Assembly (NCBI GenBank): GCA_001600875.1
Contig: BCLD01000010.1
Coordinates: 932,852 to 996,851, forward strand
Direction: 5' to 3'
From: Solicoccozyma terricola
Lineage: Eukaryota; Basidiomycota; Tremellomycetes; Filobasidiales; Piskurozymaceae
Length of the DNA: 64,000 bases
Shown: positions 10,434-22,737 of the stretch, in pieces
Position numbering within the stretch: position 1 is the stretch's first letter
Layout: each line of letters starts with the position of its first letter
The notes under the pieces: model-generated
What the model was told of the DNA's origin: nothing
Databases searched by the model: none
Seen by the model: only the letters and a program-made list of their open reading frames with translations
Translations under genes and position numbers: made by a program

Positions 10434-12254
10434 ATGCCATCCTCCGACCACCGCCGAAAGAAATGCCTCACTCTGGACACCATCAACCCGGCAGTCCTCA
10501 AGGTCGAATACGCCGTACGGGGGGAATTGGCTATCAGGGCCGACAAATACTCACATCAGATCGCAGATGGCGAAGCCAAGGACCTTCCCTTCAACAAGAT
10601 TGTCACAGCCAACATCGGTAATCCACAGCAACGAGGGTTGAATCAGAAGCCAATCACGTATTGGAGGCAGGTGAGGAGGAGCACGGACAAGGGAATACGA
10701 ATACACGGTGCTGATGTGTTGTTGTCCAAACCGATCCTCGCGATCCCGCTATACCACCAGGTCATCTCACTACTAGAGTACCCCGACCTTCTCTCTCACC
10801 CACTCATCGACCAGATCTACCCATCAGATGTGCGCGCCCGCGCACAGCGAATGCATGAGGAAATTGGCAGCACCGGCGCATACACTCATTCCAAGGGCAT
10901 CTTGGCAATCCGACAGAGGGTCGCAAAATTTATCGAGAGTCAGTAAGACTCTCTGCTGGTCGTACCGCCCCTTCCGCTGAAGAGCCCTTCCCGCTTATAG
11001 AACGAGACGGACACCCGTCCGATCCAGAGTCGATTTTCCTCACGGGCGGAGCATCTGCAGGAGTAGCCTCAATCCTGGGTCTCGCATTGCAGAAAGGTGA
11101 TGGAGTAATGCAAGTGTCTGGAGAAACTTGTGGTATCCTTATATCTGATCTGACGAGATTCGCCGCGGCGCCCTCACAGGATCCCAATCCCACAATACCC
11201 ACTCTACACTGCCACTCTTGCAAGCTTGTCATGCGAGCCCCTGCCATACTACCTAAGTGAATCCTCCGAATGGTCCATGAAACATTCAACTCTCGTTGAG
11301 ACAATTCGAAAGGCTCGCGATAGTCCAAATCCTCGCCCTATTAAAGCACTGGTTGTCATCAACCCAGGCAACCCGACAGGAGGTTGCCTGTCTGCCGAAG
11401 AGATTCGGGAAATTATTCAACTCGCGTACGACGAGAACATCCTCCTCCTGGCCGATGAGGTATATCAGCGGAATATATATGATCCAGAGCACAAGCCTTT
11501 CGTCTCGTTTAAAAAATCCTTGATGGAGATGGAGGATGAAAATGTTCGGAATGGAGTGGAGCTTGTGTCATTCCACTCTATATCGAAGGGTGTATCAGGG
11601 GAGTGCGGTCGTAGAGGTGGATATTTTGAGTGCGTCAACATCGAAGAAGACGTCATAGATCAGATCTACAAGATGGCAAGTATAAACTTGAGCCCGCCTG
11701 TCTCTGGGCAGATTGGTGTCGATCTACTGGTAGACCCTCCTCAAGAGGGAGATGAGAGCTGGCCTCTTTACAAGGAGGAGACGACCTTGACGCATGAGAA
11801 CCTGCTCACTCGGAGCAGATACATGCACGATCACTTCAACACATTGGAAGGAATATCATGTCAGCCGGCCGAAGGGGCCATGTATCTTTTCCCACGGATA
11901 GAAATGCCAAAGAAGGCCATCGAGGAGGCGGAAAGACAGGGTAAAGAAGCCGATGTCATGTATTCCCTGGAACTGCTAGGTAAGACACGATCACAAGCCA
12001 CGCATGACGCATATTCCTGTCTGACTGCCGTACGTCGCAGACTCCACCGGTATCTGCGCTGTCGCTGGTTCGGGATTTGGGCAGGAGAAGGGAACGTATC
12101 ATATCCGGGTCACTGCGCTGTGTCCAGGTGAGTTTGCCCGTTGCTCATTTACAAACCCCACATTGAGAGGTCCTCTTTCTTCTTGACAGGTGTCGAAGAG
12201 TACATGTCGAAGATCGAAAAGTTTCACAACGACTTTATGCAACGATATAGTTGA
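10434..12254 (+). CDS. ALT1: alanine aminotransferase (glutamic-pyruvic transaminase)
   Basis: PLP enzyme interconverting alanine/2-oxoglutarate and pyruvate/glutamate. The start ATG at 10434 gives [20 protein letters not shown], then VKAEYAVRG-type [13 protein letters not shown] and IGNPQQ, all typical of the ALT family. Later: [26 protein letters not shown] (~11040), [25 protein letters not shown] (~11360), LLADEVYQ, and the PLP-lysine segment [18 protein letters not shown] (~11570-11615). The C-terminus ends [10 protein letters not shown], stop at 12252-12254. The intron at 11110-11179 is a GC-AG intron: only a GC donor (AT|GCAAGT) restores the invariant [12 protein letters not shown]. No mitochondrial presequence is obvious. 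It converges with the ABCC gene, with only 39 bp between stop codons. Confidence 0.92.
11110..11179 (+). other. GC-AG intron in the alanine aminotransferase gene
   Basis: Splicing AT|GCAAGT...CACAG|G joins GVM to IPIPQYPLY in frame. The nearby GT alternatives either break the frame or add two residues to a conserved stretch. Confidence 0.75.
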
Positions 12255-12293
12255 TTATGCCTTTGGTATATAGACACATGCTGCGGTTGATCA

Positions 12294-15200
12294 TCAACTT
12301 GATATCATCATGCTTGCAAAAGCTCTCCTGACCTCCCCGTCCTCTGCCATCGCTCTCAGCTCATCTTCCTGACCACTCTGTCGGACCATTTCGCTTAAAG
12401 CGGAGTGAGGATCTTGTAGAAGCTTGCACGGGGTATCGCTGGGACGGCGTTGTCAGTAGGGAGCTCAAACCTGCCTAGGTCTCAACAGACTCACCATTCA
12501 ATCACACATCCCGCCTCCATTACAATTATCCTATCAAAGTTCATTACCGTGCTCAACCGGTGCGCGACGACGATGAGAGCGGAATCTCTAAAGTTGCCAG
12601 TCATCGACTTTTGAATGAGGCTATCTGTCCGATAATCGACGCTTGATGTTGCTTCGTCACTCAGCACAAGAGCACTCTGCCTAACCATTGCTCTAGCGAG
12701 ACTGATTAACTGACGCTGACCCTGGCTGAAATTGGAGCCGTATGGGGCAACCAGAGTGTCCAACGTGAACTTGGTGGGCTGGTGACTCGTCGATGGCCCC
12801 TCCTCCCATTGCACCGTGACCGAGTGCAATAGCGGGCTAGGAGGGCGCGTAAAACCGACCTCGGAAGGTATACGGGAGATGCCCATGGGGATAGATGGAC
12901 CGGGAGTCATCGGTGGTGATTCCGGCGCGGACGCGTTGAGGAACGAGCTGTTCAGAGCCGCCTGCAAGACTACATCGTCGTGCTCTCCCTGAGGATCTAG
13001 GTTGTTTCGAATCGTCCCATTGAAGAGCGCAGCCTCTTGTGGGATGTATGTCTGCGGAGAGTGAGGTTGAGCTGGCTGCATGACATGTCGCGCCATCGGA
13101 GGACTCACAAGCCGGGATCGTAGGTCATTCACACCAATAGATGTGATGTCGATGCCGTCGATGATGATGCGACCGGCCGAGGGTTCACAGAACCTCAGAA
13201 TGGCCTTTGTCAACGTCGATTTACCAGATCCACTCCGCCCAACGATTCCTAGCCTTTCCCGTGCACCAAGATCAAAGGAGACTCCATGCAAGACTTCCGG
13301 AAGGTCCTCTGCGTAGCGTATGCGGAGGGACTGGACCGACAAGATGGGTCGCCTTCGTGACGACAGCGGCCATGCAGCCGAAGGGCGATGATTCGGCTCA
13401 ATGGCAGGCGGTTCAGGCGGAATGTGAAGATACTCCTCAATTCGCTCGAGGCTGGTGAAGGATTGCTCGATGCTGGTCCAATCTCGACAAATTATTTGAA
13501 GAGCCTGGGTGAGAATCCGACCCTACGGTAAACACTCTGATCATTGATGACATCCTCTCATGTGCTCACTTGAACATAGGCCTGTGCCGAGACGATGACG
13601 ATGCCTACCGATCCTGCGGACATCTTGCTTAGAAGTGAAATCAAGGAGGCCATTCCAATCGTGAAGCCGCCAACGTATCCGACTGTAAACAGCAAGGTGG
13701 GTGTCGGGGAATGCGCAGAGCGAGCACCTTCACACTTACAATTCAATAGCAGCCACGCGTTGGCACGTTGCCATCCAAGAACTTTGGATTGCATATCATC
13801 GACTCTGCACATGCATATCTGGTGTTAGTCTTCCTGTGCACGAGGGAGGTGGAGACTGTAACACTGCAATGCTTACTCGTTATACATGCGCTATGAGCGA
13901 GAAGACAATTAACGCAGGCTAAATAATCAGGTTTCATGAAGCAGGACGTACAAGCATGAACCTCTTCTCCGCTGACAACATAAAGTTAGGACTGTGAGCA
14001 TCTGGGAACAGGTTCTGACGGTACAACCATACCTGAAAAGGCTCTGACAGTGACCAATCCCTGTAGCAGGTAAAAGGCATAAGGCAGGAGCCCGGGACCC
14101 TGCGCGAGTAACTCACCTCGATCAGCTCAGCGAAGTGAGAGTACAATGGAGAACGGGCGTTGGCCATCATCCGCCGCATAGCTCGACTGTGATGTGCGAT
14201 CATGAGCATGACATATCGATGGCATTCCCTGCATTCAAACTCTCACGCGGTCTGAACATATAGTTGGAACAGTTGAAAGTAGGAAAACAGTATGATGACA
14301 ACGATAGGTGCCATAATCGGCGCCATCCAAGCCAGCACGACCATTGAGGAGATAACGGTGCCGAAATAGACCAGGATATTGCGCTTGATGTGGATGTATT
14401 GTTAGGTAATAGATGACACCGGTCCACGATTCTCGAACCCACCTTGACTAGCGTATTGCCCAATCCATTGTGCACGTATTCCAGGTCGTTGGCAAATCGA
14501 TTCATCTGTGACCGCATTTGATGAGAGCGCCATCTTGCCATATTGTATCACCTACTTACTATTCTCCCGGTAGGAGTGACGTCGTAGAATCTAAGCTTGG
14601 CCCCAACCACCTGCTCCAGCATACGTGCGTGTAGGTAAAGGGCAGCCTTCACAGTACCCTTGTAACTGTGGTGCGGTGATCAGCTGGCTGGTTTGGAGAT
14701 CAATGTATTCATCAGTACTCACACAGCAGCTTGTTGACTGGTTTCGAATAGGATTGTGAGTACCCCGATCACTGCATATCCACCCAGATAATAGGCGAAG
14801 TGATTGACAGACGGCAATCTAAGGAAATCACAAGTCTCAGCTCGTGGTTGTATGGAAGTAGACAATTGTCACTTACGGTCTGACAGTCTCCAGCATCTTG
14901 GGCGTCGAAGGATCCTGGCCGTATGCCTCCCCCCACCATTTGAGCCAATACCGTGTGAGTATGACACAGCCTTGTTGCAATGCGAGGCAAAGCGCGACGC
15001 CCGACAAGCTTTGCCAGGAAGTTGCTTTGCAGAAAAGCCAATACACGGAGCTGCTGACGCCGCCTACCCTGCGGGTTTCGGCAGCGAGTGGTTGTATGGT
15101 GGCTAGAGAATTGGGCGTGCGAAGAGTTGCCCGGGGGTGTTCTGCCTCTATGCCCGAGGGCACGGTTGCTACTTCAGCTATTGGAATCAATAACTCATGA

Positions 15201-18200
15201 CTATCATCCCTGGCCACTACCCCGTCTCGAATTTCAAAAACGGTGTGAACCAGACCGGCAGATAGCAGAAGGTCGGCATTGTGAGAGATGATGATCTACG
15301 GGCAATAAATTGAATAGCTGTGTCGTTTGCTCTCGATGGTGAAGGTTGCTTACCACCGTGCGGTATCGCAACAAGGGACCCTTGAAACAATCTCTCACCA
15401 GCGATCGAACTATTCCGACATCCAGAGATGCAAATGGATCATCTAACAGTAGATGTTTCGCCCTGCTGTACACGCATCGTGCCAGACTGACGATAATTGG
15501 ATCAGCTAAGGGAAACTATGTCTGGAGAACTACCTATCCTGAATGACAACTCACGCAACTCGCGCTTTCTGACCGCCACTGATGAAGCCGGAATGATACA
15601 TATCAGTCTGAGTACCGCATCCCTCTCCACTATAAGCTCACGAGAGGGTAACGGCCTTGTCTCCTATCTCAGTCAGATCCCCACGCTCGAACAGCTCAAG
15701 GTCTGCACGCAGCTGACAACAATCGAGGACCGCCTCAAACCGGTCTTGCTCGTATGCCGCACCGAAGGTGCTTTGGAAACTGTCAGCCTGTTAAACTACG
15801 TTATCACATCGGTGACTCTCACATGGCGTCTCGTATCGTGCCGTTCTGCAGCCAAGGAGTTTGTGCGGCGTAGGCGACGGTGTTGTGCAGACCGTGGTCA
15901 TCCATCTGATGTGGTTGTTTGACAAGGTGAACAGTACCTGAGATGCAACTCATTTCACCCAGGAGAGCCAAGAGGAGCGCACTGTTGAACATATGGGTCA
16001 ACATCTTGTCCAGCCGAAATGCTTAATGTTGACCTACGATTTACCAGATCCAGTATCACCGATAATCAAGCTGAACTTTTCCGGAGGGAATTCGGCATTT
16101 GCAGCAAGTCGAAATGGTATTTGCAAATCGCTTTCCCGTAAGGTCATTGCTGGCCGGTCGAGCACGGGCCATTCCACAGTAGCACTCTCGACGACGAGCC
16201 TGTGGGCGTTCAAAACCACGGAGCTAGAGGAATTGGTACCATCTGGCGCATAGACCTCTTTCTCGGCGAGGAACGCTTCGATACGTTCGAGGGAGACAGC
16301 CGCTTGCACATAAATCAGCCTTTGGGCTGACAACGATCCCAGGGGGCCCTTGAGCATGGTGATGATTGACAGGACGGTGAAGGCAATGGAGACGGTGACC
16401 GCGCCATCCTCGTAAAGTACGAAGCACACAAAGGATAAGAGAGTCATCGCAAGCGGGGCTAGCTGCCAAATAAAGCCAAAAAGCAGGGTATTGAGGCGGG
16501 CTAAGGTGTAAGCAAGGTGTAAGCAAGGCGTCAGCAGAGGCTCCAGGGCTTCGCGTGTGTCGAAAATGACTCGCTGTTCATAAGAGCGCCCATTTCCTCT
16601 TGATAAGACGCCAGTGTCTTTTGCATCCACGGATGTTCCCATGCGCTTAGCTACAATGAAGAAAACAATCAGCAAGCATTACGGGGAATCGCCCGCACAG
16701 CATTACTTTGATGTATCGAATGCTTGTCAGCAGCTCCAGAGTCAGACGCAATCTTTCGTCTATGGCCGCAGGATGTCAGCGGGAGGAGATCATCCAAGCA
16801 TCATCAAAGCCATTAACCCACCTCTGCGTTTCAGCATGTTTCTTGTCAGCTTAGCACCGCGTTGAGATAGGCAAGTAGTGAACACGGCTGCCAAGACGAG
16901 GGGGACTACACCAGCCAACGCTGCCCATCCGAGAATACTGCCATTCACGAAGGTGCGTTAGCACGCTGTGGATGACCCGGCATGCCACTCGGCTCACCGG
17001 TACAGAAAGACGGTAGCCACGATAACCTGGATTGGTGATCCGAACGCAACATGGGCCTGTAGAATTCGACTGGATATCTTGCTAGTGTCCACTGCAGAGG
17101 ACATTCAGCATAGTTCGGTCTGTATCACGACCCTTGTGCGCTCAGCACTCACAACTCATCAGTTGTACCACCTGACCAATATCAGCACCTGCATGCTTCT
17201 CGCTCTTCTTCTTGGCATGTTTGTTCTCCGGCTTTTCCTCTTTGACGTCCTCACCAAGGTGAGGACTAACCTGAGAGGCTTTCACGTAGGCTTTTTTCAG
17301 TGACTTTTCGTTGACAGTGCCACTATAAGCCGGTCGTCTGAGGGCCTTTTCGTATATCTGCGCCAGGAGAGTCGACCGTATGCGGATAGCGGCACGCCGA
17401 GCATGCCAGACGTGGAATGATTCGAATTGAGCCTATGAGTCGGGGTTCGTCAGCAAGGAAGCAGGGAGAAGCTGGGTGTTTACCCACTTTGGCAATATGA
17501 GAGACAAACGCCACAAAAGCGAACAAGAACGCGTCAGCTCTGGAATCTGTCGTTCCGATAGTGACACCGTCACTGTGGAGAAGGATCTGCAAGTCAGACC
17601 TAGCGACACTGCTCTACTCGCTAGGACACTCACAGAATGCGCTTCAGGCTAGCGAATGCCCAAAAAAAAAAAAAAAATGATCACCCCGTGAGTCTTTCCC
17701 CATAAACCCGAAACCACAGCCATTCTCACCAGTAAGGTCCAAGGTACTCTGCTACGATCATCAACCACGTGTAGATGGCAATGAGTACGATATCCAACAT
17801 ATTAGCTTGTACGATCTTTTTGGAAAGAGTGGGAGCACTGCGACAGGTCAACGCGAAGGTGGTTCAGTCTGAGAGGACCGGTAAATGGAGTATCACGCGC
17901 TTCCTGTTTACCTGAGAAGCCGGAATCGTTCATTCAGCCTGTTGCATCGCATCGATTCTGGTACGCCCCAACAGTCCGAAGGCTCTAGAGATTTTGTAGC
18001 GCCGAGTTTGAAGAGGTCTGATAGCCAGTTGTAGGTGATGGAATTCCATATCGTTGTGACACTCTCCGGAGATGGTCCTTGATAACCCAGATCTTTCCAC
18101 TGTTGGGTGTCTATGGGAGTTTCAGATGAGCCTGGGGATGATTCCAAATCAACAATGGTGGAATCCTGCTCATTTGTGTAGGATCGGGTTGGGGAGTCGC

Positions 18201-18940
18201 GATTATGATGAAGTAGCGGAGCGTGTTCTGGGGAATTCCCAGCGTCCACAAAGGACTCTGCGGATGATCTCGAGATAAACTTCTCTTGACTTTCTCCCAG
18301 ATTCATGTTCAAGGCCATTGCAGCGATACCACAACTCGTCATCATATCCAGTCCCCAAAAAGAAAGCTCAGAGAGGGAGATGAAAGCGAGTAATGGTTCT
18401 CGTTCCTTTGCGATCTTGTAAGCGAGATGGATGAGTGCATAACCCCGAGCTATCGGGAGTGGAAGAGTGAGGAGGAGGGTGGTTGATGTAGCGACGATGT
18501 GTACTGGAGGTACCATTGCGTGATATGCCCATATGCAGATGAGGAGTCCGTGGTTTGCGATTGTGATCCAGACAGAGGAATTGAGTGCGTGGCGAGCGAG
18601 CACGAGAACCACCAGGCCAATATGTGTGGCTATTCCAACACCACCCCATATTCTCCATCTCCATCTCCATCTGTTCGTGGTGCGTTGTCGGAGATGAAAA
18701 GGGATGGATGGCGGTGGACAGAAATCTTTTAGAACGATGGAGGGGAAATACCGTAGGGTGGAGATGAGAGCGATGCTAGCGATAGGTAGTCCGACGGAGA
18801 TTGCAAGGATAAAGATGGCAGGCGGCTGTGGAGGACAAGTAAGTTGTTAGCGAAAAATGGGGCCCGGAATGTGAAATCGCCGCACTCACCAACACGTCAG
18901 AGCTGGAGGAAGGGGTAGTAGGATACGAAGCAGCAGTCAT
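12294..18940 (-). CDS. ABCC-type (MRP/YCF1-like) full ABC transporter
   Basis: Multidrug-resistance-protein type exporter, expected in the vacuolar or plasma membrane and pumping glutathione or other anionic conjugates. The minus-strand start at 18940 gives MTAASYPTTPSSSSDVL. An N-terminal hydrophobic TMD0-like region follows (~18600-18300), then an acidic/Ser-rich linker (~18290-18080). TMD1 leads to NBD1 with Walker A GDTGSGKS (~16040-16065), a Q-loop region AYAAQTPWLQNGTIRD (~15830) and Walker B LLLDDPFASLD (~15440). After TMD2 comes NBD2 with Walker A GRSGSGKST (~13230), YIPQEAALFNGTIRNNLDP (~13010), signature NFSQGQRQLISLARAM (~12710) and Walker B LVLSDEATSSVD (~12650). NBD2 carries a Ser/Pro-rich insert between Q-loop and signature (~12940-12800). 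The last exon, after an intron at about 12494, ends SMMISS with the stop at 12294-12296. It has many short introns. Confidence 0.9.
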
Positions 18941-19692
18941 GTGAGGAGAGAAGGTATGGAGGAAGGGGGAGTCGGCGAGCGGTTGTTGGTCTTGGGAGAG
19001 AAAGACAGCCAGTGTGGATGTAGACGTTCAAGGTGACGTTTGACAAGCGTTCCACATCCCGATGGTGTCCAGAGTGGGCGGCGGTGGGCAGTGCAGTCCT
19101 TTGTCCGGGACGATGGCAGCCGCTCTGGGCGGAGACGATAGCGGAGACCACGGCTGGAACGTGGGAGCTAGATGGGCGGTAGCGGCATGGCGGTGAGGGA
19201 TGCTGGAGATGCCCACCACCGACCGATCGATGCTGTTGAGCATGGTTGGTTGTTGACATTTACAAATTACGTAATCAGGGCAAACTATCAACTACACCGG
19301 GTGGCAAACTCGCACACTCGCACTCGCACCTCGCAGCTTCATATCTCTTCTAGACCATCCCTGCGTGCGGGTGAATTAGTCCAATCCCGTGCCGGTTTTG
19401 GTGGTTTGAGGGGGAATCCTGTTCGGGGGTTTACTGTGGTACGTCGTGATTGTGTTCGGCCTCGGGGGTCAATCGTGGAATCGGAGTCATCATACAGGGC
19501 CCCGTTGGTTTCCTTTGACTTGTCTCGTGAAACTGATTCGCTTTCTGTCTCCTACTTGCACAGAGGGATAGACTCGTTTTGGGATACGTCGAACGAACAA
19601 CTTGCAGAGAGGATTCAATTTAGTCCTGTCAGATTTAGTTTCAACAGACCCGGAACGTAGGTTGGATTTTGTGAGATCCCTGGTGAGCTGAA
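18941..19692. other. promoter and intergenic region of the ABCC gene
   Basis: I recognise no gene. GC-rich next to the ABCC start, becoming AT-richer towards 19690. Confidence 0.4.
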
Positions 19693-22106
19693 TTAAACCA
19701 AAAAAAAAATGAGGCCATCGGTGATTTTGTCTTGGGATTCAGCATTTATATGAAGACTCACAAAACAATTGGACAGTCCAATGAGCAGACAAGAAATCAG
19801 GAGGGCATCCACCCAAAGGGCCAATCCCCTGATAGGTCTCCCCACATCAGGATGATAAGACAACTTGGGAATGAATATTTCCACCCACCTAACATCTTGT
19901 GCCACTGCCTGACCAAGAACTGCAAATGACACATGCATCAATGTCCATCCCTGTAAAAAAATTATAAGCAGCAAATAGATGGCTGCCCCAGATGTGGCAC
20001 ACTCTCTTGGTTTAAACCACCAGTGATCATTACGGGTCATTGGCCAACCCCGTATCCAGCTGTGGGAAGTATTCCATTAGGGTAGTGTGACATGTTGACA
20101 AACCCCCCCCCCCCCCCTGTGACTCACTCTCGATTTGGCGCTTTGTTGGAAGCATCCTTTGCTTTTTTTGAGACTGTGTTATACACTGAACTCTCAGTCT
20201 CTCCAATCGCTTCGTGCAAGAATCGAGGTATGCCTCCAAAGATGCTGGACAGTATGCGGGGATCGCCTTTTCCTGGATCATACATCCCGTCACCACCACG
20301 TTGTTTACCTCTGCGATACAAGGCAAGCCATTCATCCTTTTCAGATTTCCGATATGGTCGAATATGGCCATATAGACCAATCAGCACATCAACCAGAGAG
20401 CTGATGAATCCCCCCCCCAAAGGATGAGGCACCATATAGCTGGAGCACTGTAGAAGTAGTTTAATGTCAGAGATTGAAACTATAGAGGCACCAGGTGAGG
20501 TCCAACTTACCGACCAGATCCCACACTCAGGTTGCTGCAAAGACAAACAGTAACCACGCTGGAACAACACATTCTGGTCAACCTGAAGGCTTGCTAGATA
20601 GCAATGTCAAAACTCACTACATTGTGGTATAGGCAGTTCCCATGAGGTCATGCTGAGGTGCCAAGCAACCCATCCTTCGGCCAGACAGCTCATCAAGAAA
20701 AAGCATCGAGCTGAGCAACACTGTCCAAAAATCCGGATCAGATCAGACATTTGCTTGGGTATGTCTCACTTACTAATACCGAAATGATGAAAATAATATG
20801 TGATTGTGACCCAAGCTACAAGGGAGGCAGTCTCAGATGGCATTGTGTATGTTATATTATTTTGCACTCACTGAGACTGCCACTCCAAATGGACTTGTGT
20901 ATGGATGTGTTACCAATGTAATTGCACTGTGGCTGGGTTGAGTTATTTTGATCAGAGAGCTGTGGTTTTGCAATAGTACCTAGCACATTGAGTGTAGGTG
21001 AACTCATGTCATGACACTGGGTGTGGATATTAGCAGTTGATGACAATGTACTTGACAGCATCAAACAGTATTAAGCTCTTGACTCACAATGATGCAGATT
21101 TGCAAGGTGAAAATGCAGACAGCAAACACCATATTGCGGAATTGGCTAGAAATCAATGCTCTTGCAATATGCTGTACCCTACCCACTGGCTTTGTTTCTT
21201 TTTTTATTGCATTCCACAAAAAGACATATATAATGGTGTCAAGGATCAGGAAAATGACCCCAGTAATGTTGCTGAAATCAATTGCATCAGGACCCAAGCC
21301 AATGCAAACTCTTTTCACTCACAGGTAACCACCAGCAGATATTGTTCCTTGAACAGATCCTATCCAGATCCCCATCAGGATCTGAGTTGAGATTCCAGCC
21401 CCACTCATCAATAATGACAATATCAGGCTTCCTCCTACAATGTTGCGAGCCTGCCCAGGATTAAACATGTTGTTTCTTCCAAAACCGTTATAGACTTCCA
21501 CCGGCAAAGTTACTCCATTTTCCTTACCCCACTTTTGTTCAAGGATGAATGTGACAATCCTGCCTACAAAACAAGAACAAGTAACTGCAGAGGGAAGCTT
21601 GCAGATCAGTTTACTATGGCATGATTGGTTTTCTCAGTGCTCACCTAGAAACTGGATGCCCAGTATCATCGATGGTGCCCACAGTGTGACAGGGACATCT
21701 GTGTCCAAGTCCTCAGGTGAGATCTCATACCACATGCCATATGTGCATTTCCTGTGAATTGAGACTTCAGCAGTGTCATCCTTCAGAGCAATGTCCACAC
21801 TCACCCATCAGCTGTACAGTATCCACGCCCACCAATCGAATTGTTCCTAGCAACAGCATAGCTGTAACTTGTTGGACCTGATGCCCAAGCCAAAACAAGA
21901 AAAAGTGGACCGATTACTGAAATAAGGTATCGTGCTGCATGGAATGCATGTGCTGTCTTGGAGGCTTTGCCCTCACTTGATCCCATGCTTGTATTTGAGG
22001 GTATGGTTAAGGTATGGTCAAGTGGCCCTTGAACCATGATGATATCTGCTGATACTTGCTGATCCTTGGTAAGCAGGAGTTGTATGTATTCCTTTGTGAA
22101 TCCCAC
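19693..22106 (-). CDS. polytopic membrane protein of unknown family, in CpG-depleted DNA
   Basis: I do not recognise the family. A coherent minus-strand gene can be threaded through about ten GT-AG introns. It starts MGFTKEYIQLLL (ATG 22104-22106), has a first TM ARYLISVIGPLFLVLAW, then KCTYGMWYEISPEDLD, WAPSMILGIQFLGRIVTFIL, GGSLILSLLMSGAGIS and ITGVIFLILDTIIYVFLW. TM-rich FRNMVFAVCIFTLQICII follows, then FGVAVSTASLVAWVTITYYF. A charged loop (GLYGHIRPYRKSEKDEW...ETESSVYNTVSKKAK) leads to the last TMs (GAAIYLLLIIFLQGWTLMHV; WVDALLISCLLIGLSN), stop at 19693. I count about eight or nine TM segments. One exon is only 23 nt (20980-21002). Base use differs from all neighbours: CpG is strongly depleted. 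A start at 22225 is possible. Exon boundaries near 20615 are unsure. Confidence 0.6.
20103..20116. repeat. poly-C tract (14 nt), poly-G in the sense of the host intron
   Basis: Lies a few bases inside the 5' end of an intron of the minus-strand membrane-protein gene (donor GTGAGTCACA, then the G run). Confidence 0.85.
20980..21002 (-). other. 23-nt micro-exon (FTYTQCA)
   Basis: Between an exon ending CIFTLQICII and one starting AITLVTHPYTSPFG, only a 23-nt exon bounded by AG and GT keeps the frame; it encodes FTYTQCA plus two bases of the next codon. The larger 37-nt alternative runs into a stop. Confidence 0.5.
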
Positions 22107-22737
22107 AGACAGGAGTGTTTCACTGTGGAAGGAATTTCAGCCCCTGAAGGAGTCAATGAGGATGTTACAGGAGGATGTAGATTTCTCATGGGTTGGTTAC
22201 ATATATCCGAGCTGACTGTTTGCACCCGTGAGGGATGATAGCGATGACAGTGGATTTAGAGTGATAGAAGTGATAGGCGTTTTTTTTTTTTTTTTTTTTC
22301 TTCATGAAGGATGGAAAGCGCCATATGCGTATTTACTTTGTGACTATCGCTTCGAGTGCTGTCAGATAAGAATGTATCTGGGAATAGGTATTCAGACAGT
22401 GGGGTTTCCAGGAGAAGTTTGCCGTTTTGCCTGCGCTGCTGGCACGGCACTTTGTATCAACTTTTGAAATCAACATCATCATTCAACATTCACTACTAAA
22501 GCTCAAGATTCTCTCGCTTTAAATCTAGGTAGCATGTGTCACCATATAGGAGTACAATTGGCTGTCCGTGGTGTTGAGTGTATGTAGCCTCGATGGAAGA
22601 GCAGATCCATTAACAATTCACTGACAACAAAACAATCGTAAAGGCATAGATGCTTGAACTGGGTCAGATGACATGGAGAGAACAACGGTGGCCAGGACCG
22701 GCAGAGGAGGCAAACGGAACTAACTACCTAAGCTTCG
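22107..22737. other. intergenic, 5' flank of the membrane-protein gene and 3' flank of CAF-1
   Basis: Poly-T run at 22281-22299. I see no gene. CpG content returns to normal here. Confidence 0.4.
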
